In this document: positions 20,654 to 29,604 of the stretch, in pieces
How the letters are laid out: every line of letters starts with the position of its first letter
Position numbering within the stretch: the first letter of the stretch is position 1
NCBI GenBank assembly: GCA_950068185.1
Contig: CATMHL010000003.1
Location: 1-32,688 of the forward strand
Direction: 5' to 3'
Source of the DNA: an uncultured Pelagibacteraceae bacterium
GTDB lineage: Bacteria > Pseudomonadota > Alphaproteobacteria > Pelagibacterales > Pelagibacteraceae
Length of the DNA stretch: 32,688 nt
The notes under the pieces: generated by a model
What the model was told of the DNA's origin: nothing
The model's input: only the letters and a program-made list of their open reading frames with translations
Databases searched by the model: none
Made by a program: the position numbers and the translations under genes

Positions 20654-21502
20654 TCATTTTTTTAATTTTAAACAATAATTGTAAATCATTTTTTTTGGTA
20701 AATTTTCTTTTTTTGAAACAAATTCGACAACATCCTTGTGAGTATATTTTTTTAACATTTTCTTTATTTCTATTTTAACTGATTCGTGAATTTCTTTTTT
20801 AATATTATTTTTTTTTATTATCTCTGATAAAACAACAGTTAGTTCGCCTTTTAAAGGTTCGGTTAAATTTTCCATTGATTCAATATTGCCCCTGATAAAC
20901 TCTTCGTGAATTTTTGTCATTTCTTTTGCGATTACTATTTTTCTACCGAAAAAATATTTTTTTAATTTTGATATATAAAAATTAATTTTTGAAGCTGGAA
21001 TAAAAAAAATAATCGAATAATCTAAATTACTTAAATTTTTGAGTACACTCTCTAGTTTGTTTTTTTCTTTTGTCAAAAAGCCGTAAAATAGATATTGATC
21101 ACTAAATCCTGAAACACTGAATGCTGATGTGACTGCAGATGATCCCGGAATTGGGTGAACATCTAAATTTTCATCAATACATTTATTAACAAGTATCATG
21201 CCTGGATCAGAAACAGCAGGTGTACCAGCATCAGAAATCAGTGAAACAATTTTATCTTTTTTTATAGAATCAATTACTTTACTGCCAACTTTTTTTTCAT
21301 TAAATTTATGATAAGGTAGGAGTTTACTTTTTATTTGAAAGTAGGAAAGTAACTTTCCTGATCTTCTTGTATCTTCGCACAAAATAATATCTGATTTTTT
21401 CAAGATATTCAGAGCTCTTAAAGTTATGTCCTCCATATTCCCAATTGGAGTAGATACCAAGTAAAGCCCGGGGCCAACAGTTTGTTGTTTATTTTTGTCC
21501 AT
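20654..21502 (-). CDS. rsmI: 16S rRNA (cytidine(1402)-2'-O)-methyltransferase
   Basis: 282 aa; GPGLYLVSTPIGNMEDITLRAL; LCEDTRRSGKLL; LISDAGTPAVSDPG; HPIPGSSAVTSA. Confidence 0.97.
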   Translation of the reverse strand: MDKNKQQTVGPGLYLVSTPIGNMEDITLRALNILKKSDIILCEDTRRSGKLLSYFQIKSKLLPYHKFNEKKVGSKVIDSIKKDKIVSLISDAGTPAVSDPGMILVNKCIDENLDVHPIPGSSAVTSAFSVSGFSDQYLFYGFLTKEKNKLESVLKNLSNLDYSIIFFIPASKINFYISKLKKYFFGRKIVIAKEMTKIHEEFIRGNIESMENLTEPLKGELTVVLSEIIKKNNIKKEIHESVKIEIKKMLKKYTHKDVVEFVSKKENLPKKMIYNYCLKLKK

Positions 21503-21548
21503 TTGATGCCTAAATTATATTTTATATTATTGAAGGTAATTTTTATTT

Positions 21549-22727
21549 ATGAAAAAAATAATAACATTTTCAATACTATCTTATTTATTATTTACAATAA
21601 ATAGTAATGCGATTAATGAAGGATCGAGTGAAAATAATTTAGAAAACTCAAATTTTTTGAAAATAGGTGTTCTACTTCCTTTGTCTGGAAAATTTCAAGG
21701 TATAGGGGAATCTTTTTTAAAAGCAATCCAGTTAGCTTTGTACGATATATCGAATGAAGATGTAAAAATTTATCCTAAAGACAATAAGGGAAATGCTTTA
21801 AATTCTTATCTATCAGCCAAAGAATTTGAAGAACAAGGTATTAAAATCGTCATAGGTCCAATTTTTTTTGAAAATTTAGAAAGGCTTGGTGAAATAAATA
21901 AAATTACTTTTATTTCATTTACTAATCAAACTAAAGATATTCCAAAAAATACGATTGCCTTTGGAATCAACATTGAATCGCAAATTGACGCTTTGAAGAA
22001 ATATTTTAACGAAATAAAAGTTTCTAAAACTTTACTTCTATCACCAAAGTCAGAATTCAGTTATCAGTCGGAATCTGTTGCTAAAAAAGATGTATTAAAA
22101 TTTTATAGAACTTATTCCTATGATGCTAATCCAAAAACAATAACTGGAGAAATAGAAAAAATAACTAGGTATAGAGAAAGAAAAAAAGATCTAGAAAGAA
22201 GAATTAAAATATTAGAAAAATCTGATTTATATAAGGACAAAAACGAACTAAAAAAATTAAAGCAAATGCATACTTTAGGTGAGGTAAATTTTGATTCTGT
22301 TGTTGTTATAGATTTTGGGGAAAGATTAAAAAGTGTCTTAACATCTTTTATGTTTTCTGATGTTTTAAGTGATAAAGTTGATTTTTTTACTATTAATCAA
22401 TGGTTCGATGAAACTTTTTTTAATGAAAATGCCATGCAAAATTTACATTTCCCATCCATTGATTTCGAAAACTTAAAAAAATTCAACAAAAAATTTTTCA
22501 ATACATTTAATGAAAAATCTAATAAGGTTTCAATACTCGCATATGACGCCTTGGGATTAATTTATTACTGTTGGTCTAATAATAATTTTCAATTCAAACA
22601 AGATCAATTATATAATAAGAAAGGATTTAAAGGTCTTCATGGAGAATTTCTTATAGAAAATAATCTAAGTAAGCAAAAGTTAAAAATTTACAAAGTGTCA
22701 GAAAAAAAATTTATTAAAGTATATTAA
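21549..22727 (+). CDS. Penicillin-binding protein activator (LpoA-like periplasmic binding fold)
   Basis: 392 aa; signal peptide; IGVLLPLSGKFQGIGESFLKAIQLALYD...; divergent from rsmI as in the E. coli rsmI/lpoA arrangement. Confidence 0.8.
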   Translation: MKKIITFSILSYLLFTINSNAINEGSSENNLENSNFLKIGVLLPLSGKFQGIGESFLKAIQLALYDISNEDVKIYPKDNKGNALNSYLSAKEFEEQGIKIVIGPIFFENLERLGEINKITFISFTNQTKDIPKNTIAFGINIESQIDALKKYFNEIKVSKTLLLSPKSEFSYQSESVAKKDVLKFYRTYSYDANPKTITGEIEKITRYRERKKDLERRIKILEKSDLYKDKNELKKLKQMHTLGEVNFDSVVVIDFGERLKSVLTSFMFSDVLSDKVDFFTINQWFDETFFNENAMQNLHFPSIDFENLKKFNKKFFNTFNEKSNKVSILAYDALGLIYYCWSNNNFQFKQDQLYNKKGFKGLHGEFLIENNLSKQKLKIYKVSEKKFIKVY

Positions 22728-23320
22728 ATAAAGAATTTTTTAATTTTAAGAAACGCTTTAAATCTATGATCAATAGACATCTTTAATTTAGATTCCATTT
22801 CTCCAAAAGTTTGACTATAACCATCAGGAATAAAAATAGGATCATATCCAAATCCATTTTTTCCTTTTTTTGCTATTGAAATTTTCCCCCTTATAACTCC
22901 CTTGCTAGAGTAGTTTTTGCCATCGGGCCATAAAAGTGTCATACAACAAATAAATCTTGCTGTATTATCATTTGTCCAATCCTTTTTTATATTGCTCATT
23001 TTTTCAAAAATTTTTTTGATCGCTAAATCAAAATTATTTTTTTCACCACTCCATCTAGAAGAATAGATTCCAGGTTCACTCTTCAAAAGATCTATTTCAA
23101 GTCCTGAATCATCTGACAAACAAATTAAACTTGTTTTTTTTGAAAAATATGAAGCTTTAATAAATGAATTTTCTTCAAAACTTTTCCCTGTTTCTTTAGG
23201 AGTTGGAATATTGAATTCTTTTGGAGAATATTTTTTTAGCTCATTTGGTAACAAATTACATATTTCCCTATATTTTCCTTTATTATTTGTTCCAATTAAA
23301 ATTTCTTTAATTTTACTCAT
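22724..23320 (-). CDS. rdgB: XTP/dITP diphosphatase (RdgB/HAM1)
   Basis: 198 aa; GTNNKGKYREI; SFEENSFIKA; SDDSGLEID; PGIYSSRWSG; GYDPIFIPDG. Confidence 0.95.
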   Translation of the reverse strand: MSKIKEILIGTNNKGKYREICNLLPNELKKYSPKEFNIPTPKETGKSFEENSFIKASYFSKKTSLICLSDDSGLEIDLLKSEPGIYSSRWSGEKNNFDLAIKKIFEKMSNIKKDWTNDNTARFICCMTLLWPDGKNYSSKGVIRGKISIAKKGKNGFGYDPIFIPDGYSQTFGEMESKLKMSIDHRFKAFLKIKKFFI

Positions 23321-23326
23321 TTTATA

Positions 23327-23355
23327 CTAGTATTTTTTTTTTTAGTGACCATATA
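23327..23355 (+). promoter_or_regulatory. Putative sigma32-like promoter for grpE
   Basis: CTAGTA (23327-23332), 14-nt spacer, GACCATATA (23347-23355); same spacing and CCATATA core as the dnaK element. Confidence 0.5.
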
Positions 23356-23363
23356 TCAAACCG

Positions 23364-23981
23364 ATGACAAAATCAGACAAAAAAGAAGTGGAAAAAATCC
23401 TATCAGAAGATAAGAAAGAAACTCAAAAAAACACAGCAGCGGAAAAAGAAAGTGCCCCACCGAAAGAAGAAACAATCGAAGATAAACTTAAGGTCACTCA
23501 AGAAAAACTACTCAGAACAATGGCTGAGATGGAAAATCAAAGGAGAAGATTTGAAAAAGAAAATCAAGAAGCTTATGAATTTGGTGGATTTAATTTTGCT
23601 AGAGAATCTTTATCACTCTTAGATAATATTGATCGTGCAATTATTTCATTTAAAAATGATGAAAACTTAAGAAATAACAAAAATTTAAACAAAATTATTG
23701 ATAGCATAGAAATTATAAAACAAGACTTGGTATCTATTTTTAAAAAAAACGGAATAACACCAATTGAATGTATGAACAAAAAATTTGATCCCAATTTTCA
23801 CCAGGCAATGCTTGAGCTTGAAGACAATACCAAAGATGCTGGAACTGTTATTCAAGAGATCCAGAAAGGTTTTATGATGAAAGACCGTTTGCTTAGACCT
23901 ACCCTCGTTGGTGTCACTAAAAAAAGAGAAGAAAAGGTAGAAAATATTAAAAATGATGAAAAAAAAGAGGAAAAAAAGTGA
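23364..23981 (+). CDS. grpE: Nucleotide exchange factor GrpE
   Basis: 205 aa; MAEMENQRRRFEKENQEAYEFGGFNFARESLSLLDNIDRA; FDPNFHQAM; KGFMMKDRLLRPTLVGV. Confidence 0.96.
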   Translation: MTKSDKKEVEKILSEDKKETQKNTAAEKESAPPKEETIEDKLKVTQEKLLRTMAEMENQRRRFEKENQEAYEFGGFNFARESLSLLDNIDRAIISFKNDENLRNNKNLNKIIDSIEIIKQDLVSIFKKNGITPIECMNKKFDPNFHQAMLELEDNTKDAGTVIQEIQKGFMMKDRLLRPTLVGVTKKREEKVENIKNDEKKEEKK

Positions 23982-23990
23982 TTTTTTTAA

Positions 23991-24019
23991 CTTGTAGTAG
24001 TCAAAAAAACACCCATATA
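23991..24019 (+). promoter_or_regulatory. Putative sigma32 (RpoH) promoter for dnaK
   Basis: CTTGTA (23991-23996), 14-nt spacer, ACCCATATA (24011-24019); close to E. coli sigma32 consensus CTTGAA-N13-15-CCCCATNTA. Confidence 0.7.
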
Positions 24020-24041
24020 GCAATAAAAGGAAGCAAATATT

Positions 24042-25985
24042 ATGAGTAGAGTTATAGGGATTGATTTAGGAACTACATATTCATGTGTAGCCATAATGGA
24101 TGGAAGTCAGCCTAAAGTTTTGGAAAACGCAGAAGGAACAAGAACAACACCTTCTGTAGTATCTTTCGGCGAAAATGATGAAAGATTGGTTGGCCAACCA
24201 GCTAAAAGACAAGCAGTGACTAATCCAGCAAATACTTTATTCGCTGTTAAACGATTGATTGGAAGAAGTTTTGAAGATACATCCATTAAAAAAAGTATTT
24301 CAAAGGTACCATATAAGATTATAAAAGCTGACAATAATGATGCTTGGTTAGAAGCGAGAGGCAAAAAATATTCACCATCACAAATATCTGCTTTCATTTT
24401 ACAAAAAATGAAAGAAACGGCAGAAAAGTATTTGGGTCAAGAAGTTACAAAAGCTGTTATTACTGTACCGGCTTACTTTAATGATTCACAAAGGCAAGCA
24501 ACAAAAGATGCTGGCAAAATAGCTGGTTTGGAAGTTCTTAGAATCATTAACGAACCAACTGCAGCTTCACTAGCTTACGGATTAGACAAAAAAGGTGGAA
24601 AAAAAATAGCTGTATACGATTTAGGTGGTGGTACATTTGATATATCAATCCTCGAAATTGGCGAAGGTGTTTTCGAAGTTAAATCAACAAATGGAGACAC
24701 TTTCTTAGGTGGGATAGATTTCGACGATAAAATTGTAAGTTATTTAGTTGATGAATTTAAAAAAGATAATGGAATAAATTTAAGAACTGATAAATTAGCT
24801 TTACAAAGGCTTAGAGAAGGCGCTGAAAAAGCAAAAATTGAACTTTCTTCAACAGCGCAGACTGAAATCAATTTACCTTTTATTACTGCAGACAAAACTG
24901 GACCAAAGCATATTAATATAAAACTAACCAGAGCAAAATTAGAAGCTCTAGTTGAAGATTTAATTAAAAAAACAATTCCTCCATGTAAAACAGCATTAAA
25001 AGATTCTGGTTTTAGTGCTGCTGAAATCAATGAAGTAGTTCTTGTTGGTGGAATGACAAGAATGCCAAAAATAATTGAAAGCGTTAAAACCTTTTTTGGA
25101 AAAGAACCAAACAAAAGTGTAAATCCAGACGAAGTTGTTGCAATGGGAGCGGCTATTCAAGGTGGAGTTCTTCAAGGGGATGTAAAAGATGTCCTCCTTT
25201 TAGATGTAACACCTTTGTCTTTAGGAATTGAAACATTGGGAGCAGTTTCTACAAAACTTATTGAAAAAAATACAACGATTCCGACTAAAAAAAGTCAAGT
25301 CTTCTCAACTGCCGAAGATAATCAACCCGCAGTTTCTATTAGAGTTTTACAAGGTGAAAGAGAAATGGCAGCTGATAACAAGTTGTTGGGAAATTTTGAA
25401 TTAGTTGGAATACCAAACGCTCCTAGAGGAGTCCCGCAAATTGAAGTAACCTTTGATATTGATGCGAATGGAATAGTAAATGTTTCTGCAAAAGATAAAG
25501 GAACTGGAAAAGAACAAAAGATACAAATTCAAGCTTCCGGAGGCCTTAGTGATGAAGAAATTAATAAAATGGTGAGAGATGCCGAAGCAAACAAAGAAGT
25601 AGATAAAAAGAAAAGGGAAGCCGTTGATGCAAGAAATCAAGCTGACACAATTATTCATACAACAGAGAAAACCCTTAAAGAACATGGAGGTAAAATTTCT
25701 GATGCTGATAAAAAAGCTATAGAAACTGGAATTTCTGATCTAAGAAACGCACTTAAGGGCACCGACACAGAAGAAGTAAAGAAAAAAACACAGGCTTTAG
25801 TCCAATCTTCAATGAAACTTGGTGAGGCTGTCTATAAAAGTCAACAAAAAGACGCTGGGGAAAAAGATACAAAACAAAACCAAGATTCAAAAAATAAAAA
25901 TCAAAACAAAGAAAATGTTGTTGATGCAGATTTTGAAGAAGTAAAAGAAGATAAAAGCGACAAAGATAAAGAAAAAAGAGCCTAA
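24042..25985 (+). CDS. dnaK: Chaperone protein DnaK (Hsp70)
   Basis: 647 aa; [46 protein letters not shown]. Confidence 0.99.
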   Translation: MSRVIGIDLGTTYSCVAIMDGSQPKVLENAEGTRTTPSVVSFGENDERLVGQPAKRQAVTNPANTLFAVKRLIGRSFEDTSIKKSISKVPYKIIKADNNDAWLEARGKKYSPSQISAFILQKMKETAEKYLGQEVTKAVITVPAYFNDSQRQATKDAGKIAGLEVLRIINEPTAASLAYGLDKKGGKKIAVYDLGGGTFDISILEIGEGVFEVKSTNGDTFLGGIDFDDKIVSYLVDEFKKDNGINLRTDKLALQRLREGAEKAKIELSSTAQTEINLPFITADKTGPKHINIKLTRAKLEALVEDLIKKTIPPCKTALKDSGFSAAEINEVVLVGGMTRMPKIIESVKTFFGKEPNKSVNPDEVVAMGAAIQGGVLQGDVKDVLLLDVTPLSLGIETLGAVSTKLIEKNTTIPTKKSQVFSTAEDNQPAVSIRVLQGEREMAADNKLLGNFELVGIPNAPRGVPQIEVTFDIDANGIVNVSAKDKGTGKEQKIQIQASGGLSDEEINKMVRDAEANKEVDKKKREAVDARNQADTIIHTTEKTLKEHGGKISDADKKAIETGISDLRNALKGTDTEEVKKKTQALVQSSMKLGEAVYKSQQKDAGEKDTKQNQDSKNKNQNKENVVDADFEEVKEDKSDKDKEKRA

Positions 25986-26014
25986 GTCTAAAGACATAAA
26001 ATGTCGGTATATAT

Positions 26015-27157
26015 ATGGCAAAAAGAGATTACTATGAAGTCTTGGGCGTTATCAAATCAGTCTCTGCTGAAGAAATCAAAAAAGCTTACAGAAAATTAGC
26101 TCTAAAATACCATCCAGACAGAAACAAAGGCGATAAAGCTGCAGAAGCTAAGTTTAAAGATGCTGGTGAAGCTTATCATGTCCTTTCAGATAAAGAACGA
26201 AGAACTAACTACGACCAATTTGGTCATGCAGCTTTTGAAGGAGCGGGCGGAAGAGAAGGTTTTTCAAATTTTGATTTTTCAAGCGTTTTTTCAGATATTT
26301 TTGGTTCGGATCCTTTTGATGATTTCTTTGAAGGTTTTGGAGGAACGAAGAGAAGAGGACGGAGAAGATCTTCAGATTATAGGGGCGCAGATTTAAGGTA
26401 TGATTTATCCATTTCTCTGGAAGATGCATATAACGGAAAAAAAAAAGAAATGAATTTTTCATCTTCAGATAAATGCGAAATATGTGATGGATATGGAGCA
26501 GAGCCAGGATCTGAACCTATTTCTTGTTCCACATGTGGAGGACAGGGTCAAGTGAGATCGAGCCAAGGTTTTTTTACAATTCAACAAACTTGCCCAGAAT
26601 GTTCTGGCTCAGGAGAACAAATTTCCAGCCCATGCAAAGAGTGCAGGGGAATGGGGAAAAAACAAACTAGAAAAAAAATAGTTGCTAATATCCCAAAAGG
26701 TGTTGATGATGGTACAAGAATTAGATTATCAGCCAAAGGGGAAGCGGGTATAAAAGGTGCGAGAAACGGTGATTTATATATTTTTCTATCAATAAAACCT
26801 CATAGTATTTTCAAAAGATCAGAAGAAAATCTTTTTTTTGAATTTCCTATTTCATTAGCAAATGCAGCGCTTGGGTCTACTGTTGAAGTACCAACGATTG
26901 ATGGAGGAAAGGCAAAGGTAAAAATTCCAGCAGGAACACAGCATGGCAAGCAATTCAGGTTAAAGGGAAAAGGAATGCCAATAATGAAAAATAAAAATTA
27001 TGGTGATTTATATATTCAAGCAATAACCGAAGTGCCTGTTTCTCTTACTAAAGAACAAAAAAATCTGCTAGAACAATTTAAAAAACTAGAAGACACAAAA
27101 ACAAATCCAATTATGAAAGATTTTTTTGAAAAAGCAAAAAGGTTTTGGAAGAACTAA
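26015..27157 (+). CDS. dnaJ: Chaperone protein DnaJ
   Basis: 380 aa; J-domain with HPD (YHPDRNKGD), G/F region, four CxxCxGxG-type zinc motifs. Confidence 0.98.
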   Translation: MAKRDYYEVLGVIKSVSAEEIKKAYRKLALKYHPDRNKGDKAAEAKFKDAGEAYHVLSDKERRTNYDQFGHAAFEGAGGREGFSNFDFSSVFSDIFGSDPFDDFFEGFGGTKRRGRRRSSDYRGADLRYDLSISLEDAYNGKKKEMNFSSSDKCEICDGYGAEPGSEPISCSTCGGQGQVRSSQGFFTIQQTCPECSGSGEQISSPCKECRGMGKKQTRKKIVANIPKGVDDGTRIRLSAKGEAGIKGARNGDLYIFLSIKPHSIFKRSEENLFFEFPISLANAALGSTVEVPTIDGGKAKVKIPAGTQHGKQFRLKGKGMPIMKNKNYGDLYIQAITEVPVSLTKEQKNLLEQFKKLEDTKTNPIMKDFFEKAKRFWKN

Positions 27158-27934
27158 ATGAAAAAAATTAACTTAGCAATCACTGGATGCCTTGGAAGAA
27201 TGGGACAACAACTTGTTAAATCATCTAAAAGTGCAAAAAATTTTAAACTCGTTTCAGTTACAGAAAACAGGATGGTTAATAAAAAAGTAGCTAGTTTAAG
27301 ACCTCAATTAAATTCAATATCTGCATTTAAAAATGCAAATATAATTATAGATTTCACAATTCCAAAATGCACGTTAGAAGTACTAAAAATTGCTTCTGAA
27401 CTAAAAAAAAGAGTGGTTATTGGAACAACTGGTTTTTCTAAAAAAGAAGAAAATTTGATAAAAAAATATTCTAGAAAAATACCCATACTTAAAGCGGGTA
27501 ATATGAGTTTAGGCATAAACTTATTGATGTATTTAACTGAAATAGCCTCCAAATCCCTTGGGGATAATTTTTTAAGCAAAGTTTTCGAAGTACATCATAA
27601 ACACAAAAAAGATCATCCATCAGGAACCGCTCTGATGCTCGGAAAAGGTATCGCGGTAGGAAAAAAGAAAGATTTTTATAAATTAGTGGGAAAAAAATAT
27701 TTAAATAAAAAGGCTTTTCCTTACAGTAAAAAAATCAATTTCAATTCAATTAGAAAAGGTGAAATTGTAGGAAATCATAAAGTTTTATTCTCAAGTGGAA
27801 AAGAAACTATCACTCTAGACCACGAAGCGTTTGACAGAGCTCTTTATTCTGAAGGCGCATTTACTGCAGCCAAATGGTTAATAAGTAAAAAACCTGGACT
27901 TTACTCAATGAGAAACGTATTAAATTTTAAATGA
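27158..27934 (+). CDS. dapB: 4-hydroxy-tetrahydrodipicolinate reductase
   Basis: 258 aa; LAITGCLGRMGQQLV; VIGTTGFS; EVHHKHKKDHPSGTAL. Confidence 0.96.
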   Translation: MKKINLAITGCLGRMGQQLVKSSKSAKNFKLVSVTENRMVNKKVASLRPQLNSISAFKNANIIIDFTIPKCTLEVLKIASELKKRVVIGTTGFSKKEENLIKKYSRKIPILKAGNMSLGINLLMYLTEIASKSLGDNFLSKVFEVHHKHKKDHPSGTALMLGKGIAVGKKKDFYKLVGKKYLNKKAFPYSKKINFNSIRKGEIVGNHKVLFSSGKETITLDHEAFDRALYSEGAFTAAKWLISKKPGLYSMRNVLNFK

Positions 27935-28566
27935 AATCTGGGGAAATAAATTCTCTTTTTAAAAATTTAAGTAAAGTAATAAAAAATCCCAGAAGCGATC
28001 TTAAATACAAAAATAAATTTACTCTCTTAGTTTCAGTAGTTCTTTCCGCTCAGTGTACTGATGTTAATGTTAATAACGTCACCAAAAATATATATCCAAA
28101 ATATAATAAACCTGAACATTTTGTTAAGCTGGGAAGGAAAAAGATAGAAAAATTAATTAAAAGCATAGGTCTTTTTAGAAATAAAGCTAAAAGCGTTTAT
28201 TTATTATCAAAGCAATTAATTGAAAAACATAACGGACAAGTCCCAAAAAATTTTGATGATTTATATGCTTTACCTGGAGTTGGAAAAAAAACCGCAAGTG
28301 TTGTTTTAAATGAAGGCTTTGGTTTACCTACTATTGCAGTTGATACGCATGTATTTAGAGTTAGTAATAGAACGGGTTTAGCCTATGGAAAAAATCCTGA
28401 CAAAGTACAAGAAAATTTGTACAAAGTAGTCCCTAAAAAATACTTAAAAAAAGCCGGTCATACTTTACTGCTCCATGGCAGATACACTTGCAAAGCAAGA
28501 ACACCTTCGTGTAAGACATGTGTAATAATCAAATATTGTAAATACAATAACAAGGAACTCAGATGA
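27931..28566 (+). CDS. nth: Endonuclease III
   Basis: 211 aa; LLVSVVLSAQCTD; LPGVGKKTASVVLNEGFG; VDTHVFRVSNR; C-terminal 4-Cys cluster CKARTPSCKTCVIIKYC; ATGA overlap with dapB. Confidence 0.97.
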   Translation: MKSGEINSLFKNLSKVIKNPRSDLKYKNKFTLLVSVVLSAQCTDVNVNNVTKNIYPKYNKPEHFVKLGRKKIEKLIKSIGLFRNKAKSVYLLSKQLIEKHNGQVPKNFDDLYALPGVGKKTASVVLNEGFGLPTIAVDTHVFRVSNRTGLAYGKNPDKVQENLYKVVPKKYLKKAGHTLLLHGRYTCKARTPSCKTCVIIKYCKYNNKELR

Positions 28567-29492
28567 AAGTATTAGGAATTGGAAATGCTATAGTTGATGT
28601 AATTTGTAAAGTAAAAGAAAGTTTTTTATCCGAAAATAATCTTACCAAAAGCAGCATGAAACTTGTTGATGAAGCTGAATTTAAAAAACTATTATCAAAT
28701 CTGAAAATTGAAGAAACAATAGCAGGAGGCTCAGTTGCAAATTCTATTGTTGGCTTATCACAATTCGGCAATACAGTTTCTTTTATTGGAAAAGTAAATG
28801 ATGATGAATTAGGTAATAAATATGAAAAAAGCCTGGTTAATGAAAAGGTAAAATATTGTTATCAAAAAAAGAAAGGATCCATTCCAACTGGAACCTGTTT
28901 AATTTTAATTACACCAGATTCTGAAAGAACAATGTGTACATTTTTGGGTATTGCAGGAAAAATTAGCGACAAAGATATTGATGAAAACGCAGTTAAAAAT
29001 AGTGAATTAATTTTTTTAGAAGGTTATTTATGGGATGAGGGTGAACCTAAAGCGGCATTTAATAAAGCTATGAATATATCTAAAAAAAAAGCAATGTCAT
29101 TGTCAGATCAGTTTTGTGTTGAACGTCATAAAAAAAGTTTTTTTGATTTAGTAAATAATAAATTAGATATTACCCTTGCCAATGAACAAGAAATTTTATC
29201 TTTAATTGACGCTAAAAGTTTTAATGAAGTAATTTCATTTGGCAAACAACTAGGAAAACTCCTTGTTATTACTCGAGGTGAAAAAGGAAGCATTGCAATA
29301 CAAAAAAATGAAGTTGTTGAATGTGATAGTCAAAAAGATTTAAAAATTGTTGATTTAACGGGTGCAGGTGATCTTTTTGCTGCGGGGTTTTTACATGGTC
29401 ATATTAATAATTTATCAATAAAAGAAAGTTTAGAAAAAGGAACTGAAATGTCTTCAAAAATAATACAAAAAATTGGAGCTAGACTAAACTAA
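28563..29492 (+). CDS. PfkB-family carbohydrate kinase, adenosine kinase-like
   Basis: 309 aa; GIGNAIVDV; AGGSVANSIVGLSQFG; VDLTGAGDLFAAGFLHG; ATGA overlap with nth. Confidence 0.93.
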   Translation: MKVLGIGNAIVDVICKVKESFLSENNLTKSSMKLVDEAEFKKLLSNLKIEETIAGGSVANSIVGLSQFGNTVSFIGKVNDDELGNKYEKSLVNEKVKYCYQKKKGSIPTGTCLILITPDSERTMCTFLGIAGKISDKDIDENAVKNSELIFLEGYLWDEGEPKAAFNKAMNISKKKAMSLSDQFCVERHKKSFFDLVNNKLDITLANEQEILSLIDAKSFNEVISFGKQLGKLLVITRGEKGSIAIQKNEVVECDSQKDLKIVDLTGAGDLFAAGFLHGHINNLSIKESLEKGTEMSSKIIQKIGARLN

Positions 29493-29604
29493 CTTTCTTT
29501 TTTCTTTTATAACTTCCCTTTCCTTTCTTAGGTCTAACAATACGCTTTTTATATTTTGCAGAAAATAAATCTCTAGCGATAAAATTTCGCAATCTTTTTT
29601 TCAA
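29479..29604 (-). CDS. arfA: Alternative ribosome-rescue factor A-like small protein (41 aa)
   Basis: Manual translation from TTG (29604-29602): MKKRLRNFIARDLFSAKYKKRIVRPKKGKGSYKRKKKVSLV, TAG stop 29481-29479. Matches the ArfA core (E. coli ...[24 protein letters not shown]...). AAGGGG Shine-Dalgarno-like motif 8 nt upstream; start overlaps the TGA of the upstream regulator (ATTTGAAA). Absent from supplied ORF track. Confidence 0.85.
   Translation of the reverse strand: MKKRLRNFIARDLFSAKYKKRIVRPKKGKGSYKRKKKVSLV

Noticed and set aside
20333-20665. 110-aa plus-strand ORF antisense to the DolP-like gene
   Set aside because: Antisense shadow of a supported lipoprotein gene; no start context or domain.
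24740-25114. 124-aa antisense ORF inside dnaK (minus strand)
   Set aside because: Mirror ORF of a highly conserved gene; no recognisable domain or RBS. Antisense open frames within dnaK are a common artefact.
25986-26014. Small hairpin GACAT-AAA-ATGTC before dnaJ as a thermosensor
   Set aside because: Only a 5-bp weak stem with a 3-nt loop, overlapping another short repeat; easily explained by chance.
26160-26462. Overlapping alternate-frame ORFs within dnaJ (26160-26396 + and 26205-26462 -)
   Set aside because: Alternate frames of the dnaJ G/F-rich region; composition reflects the dnaJ codons, not a separate gene.
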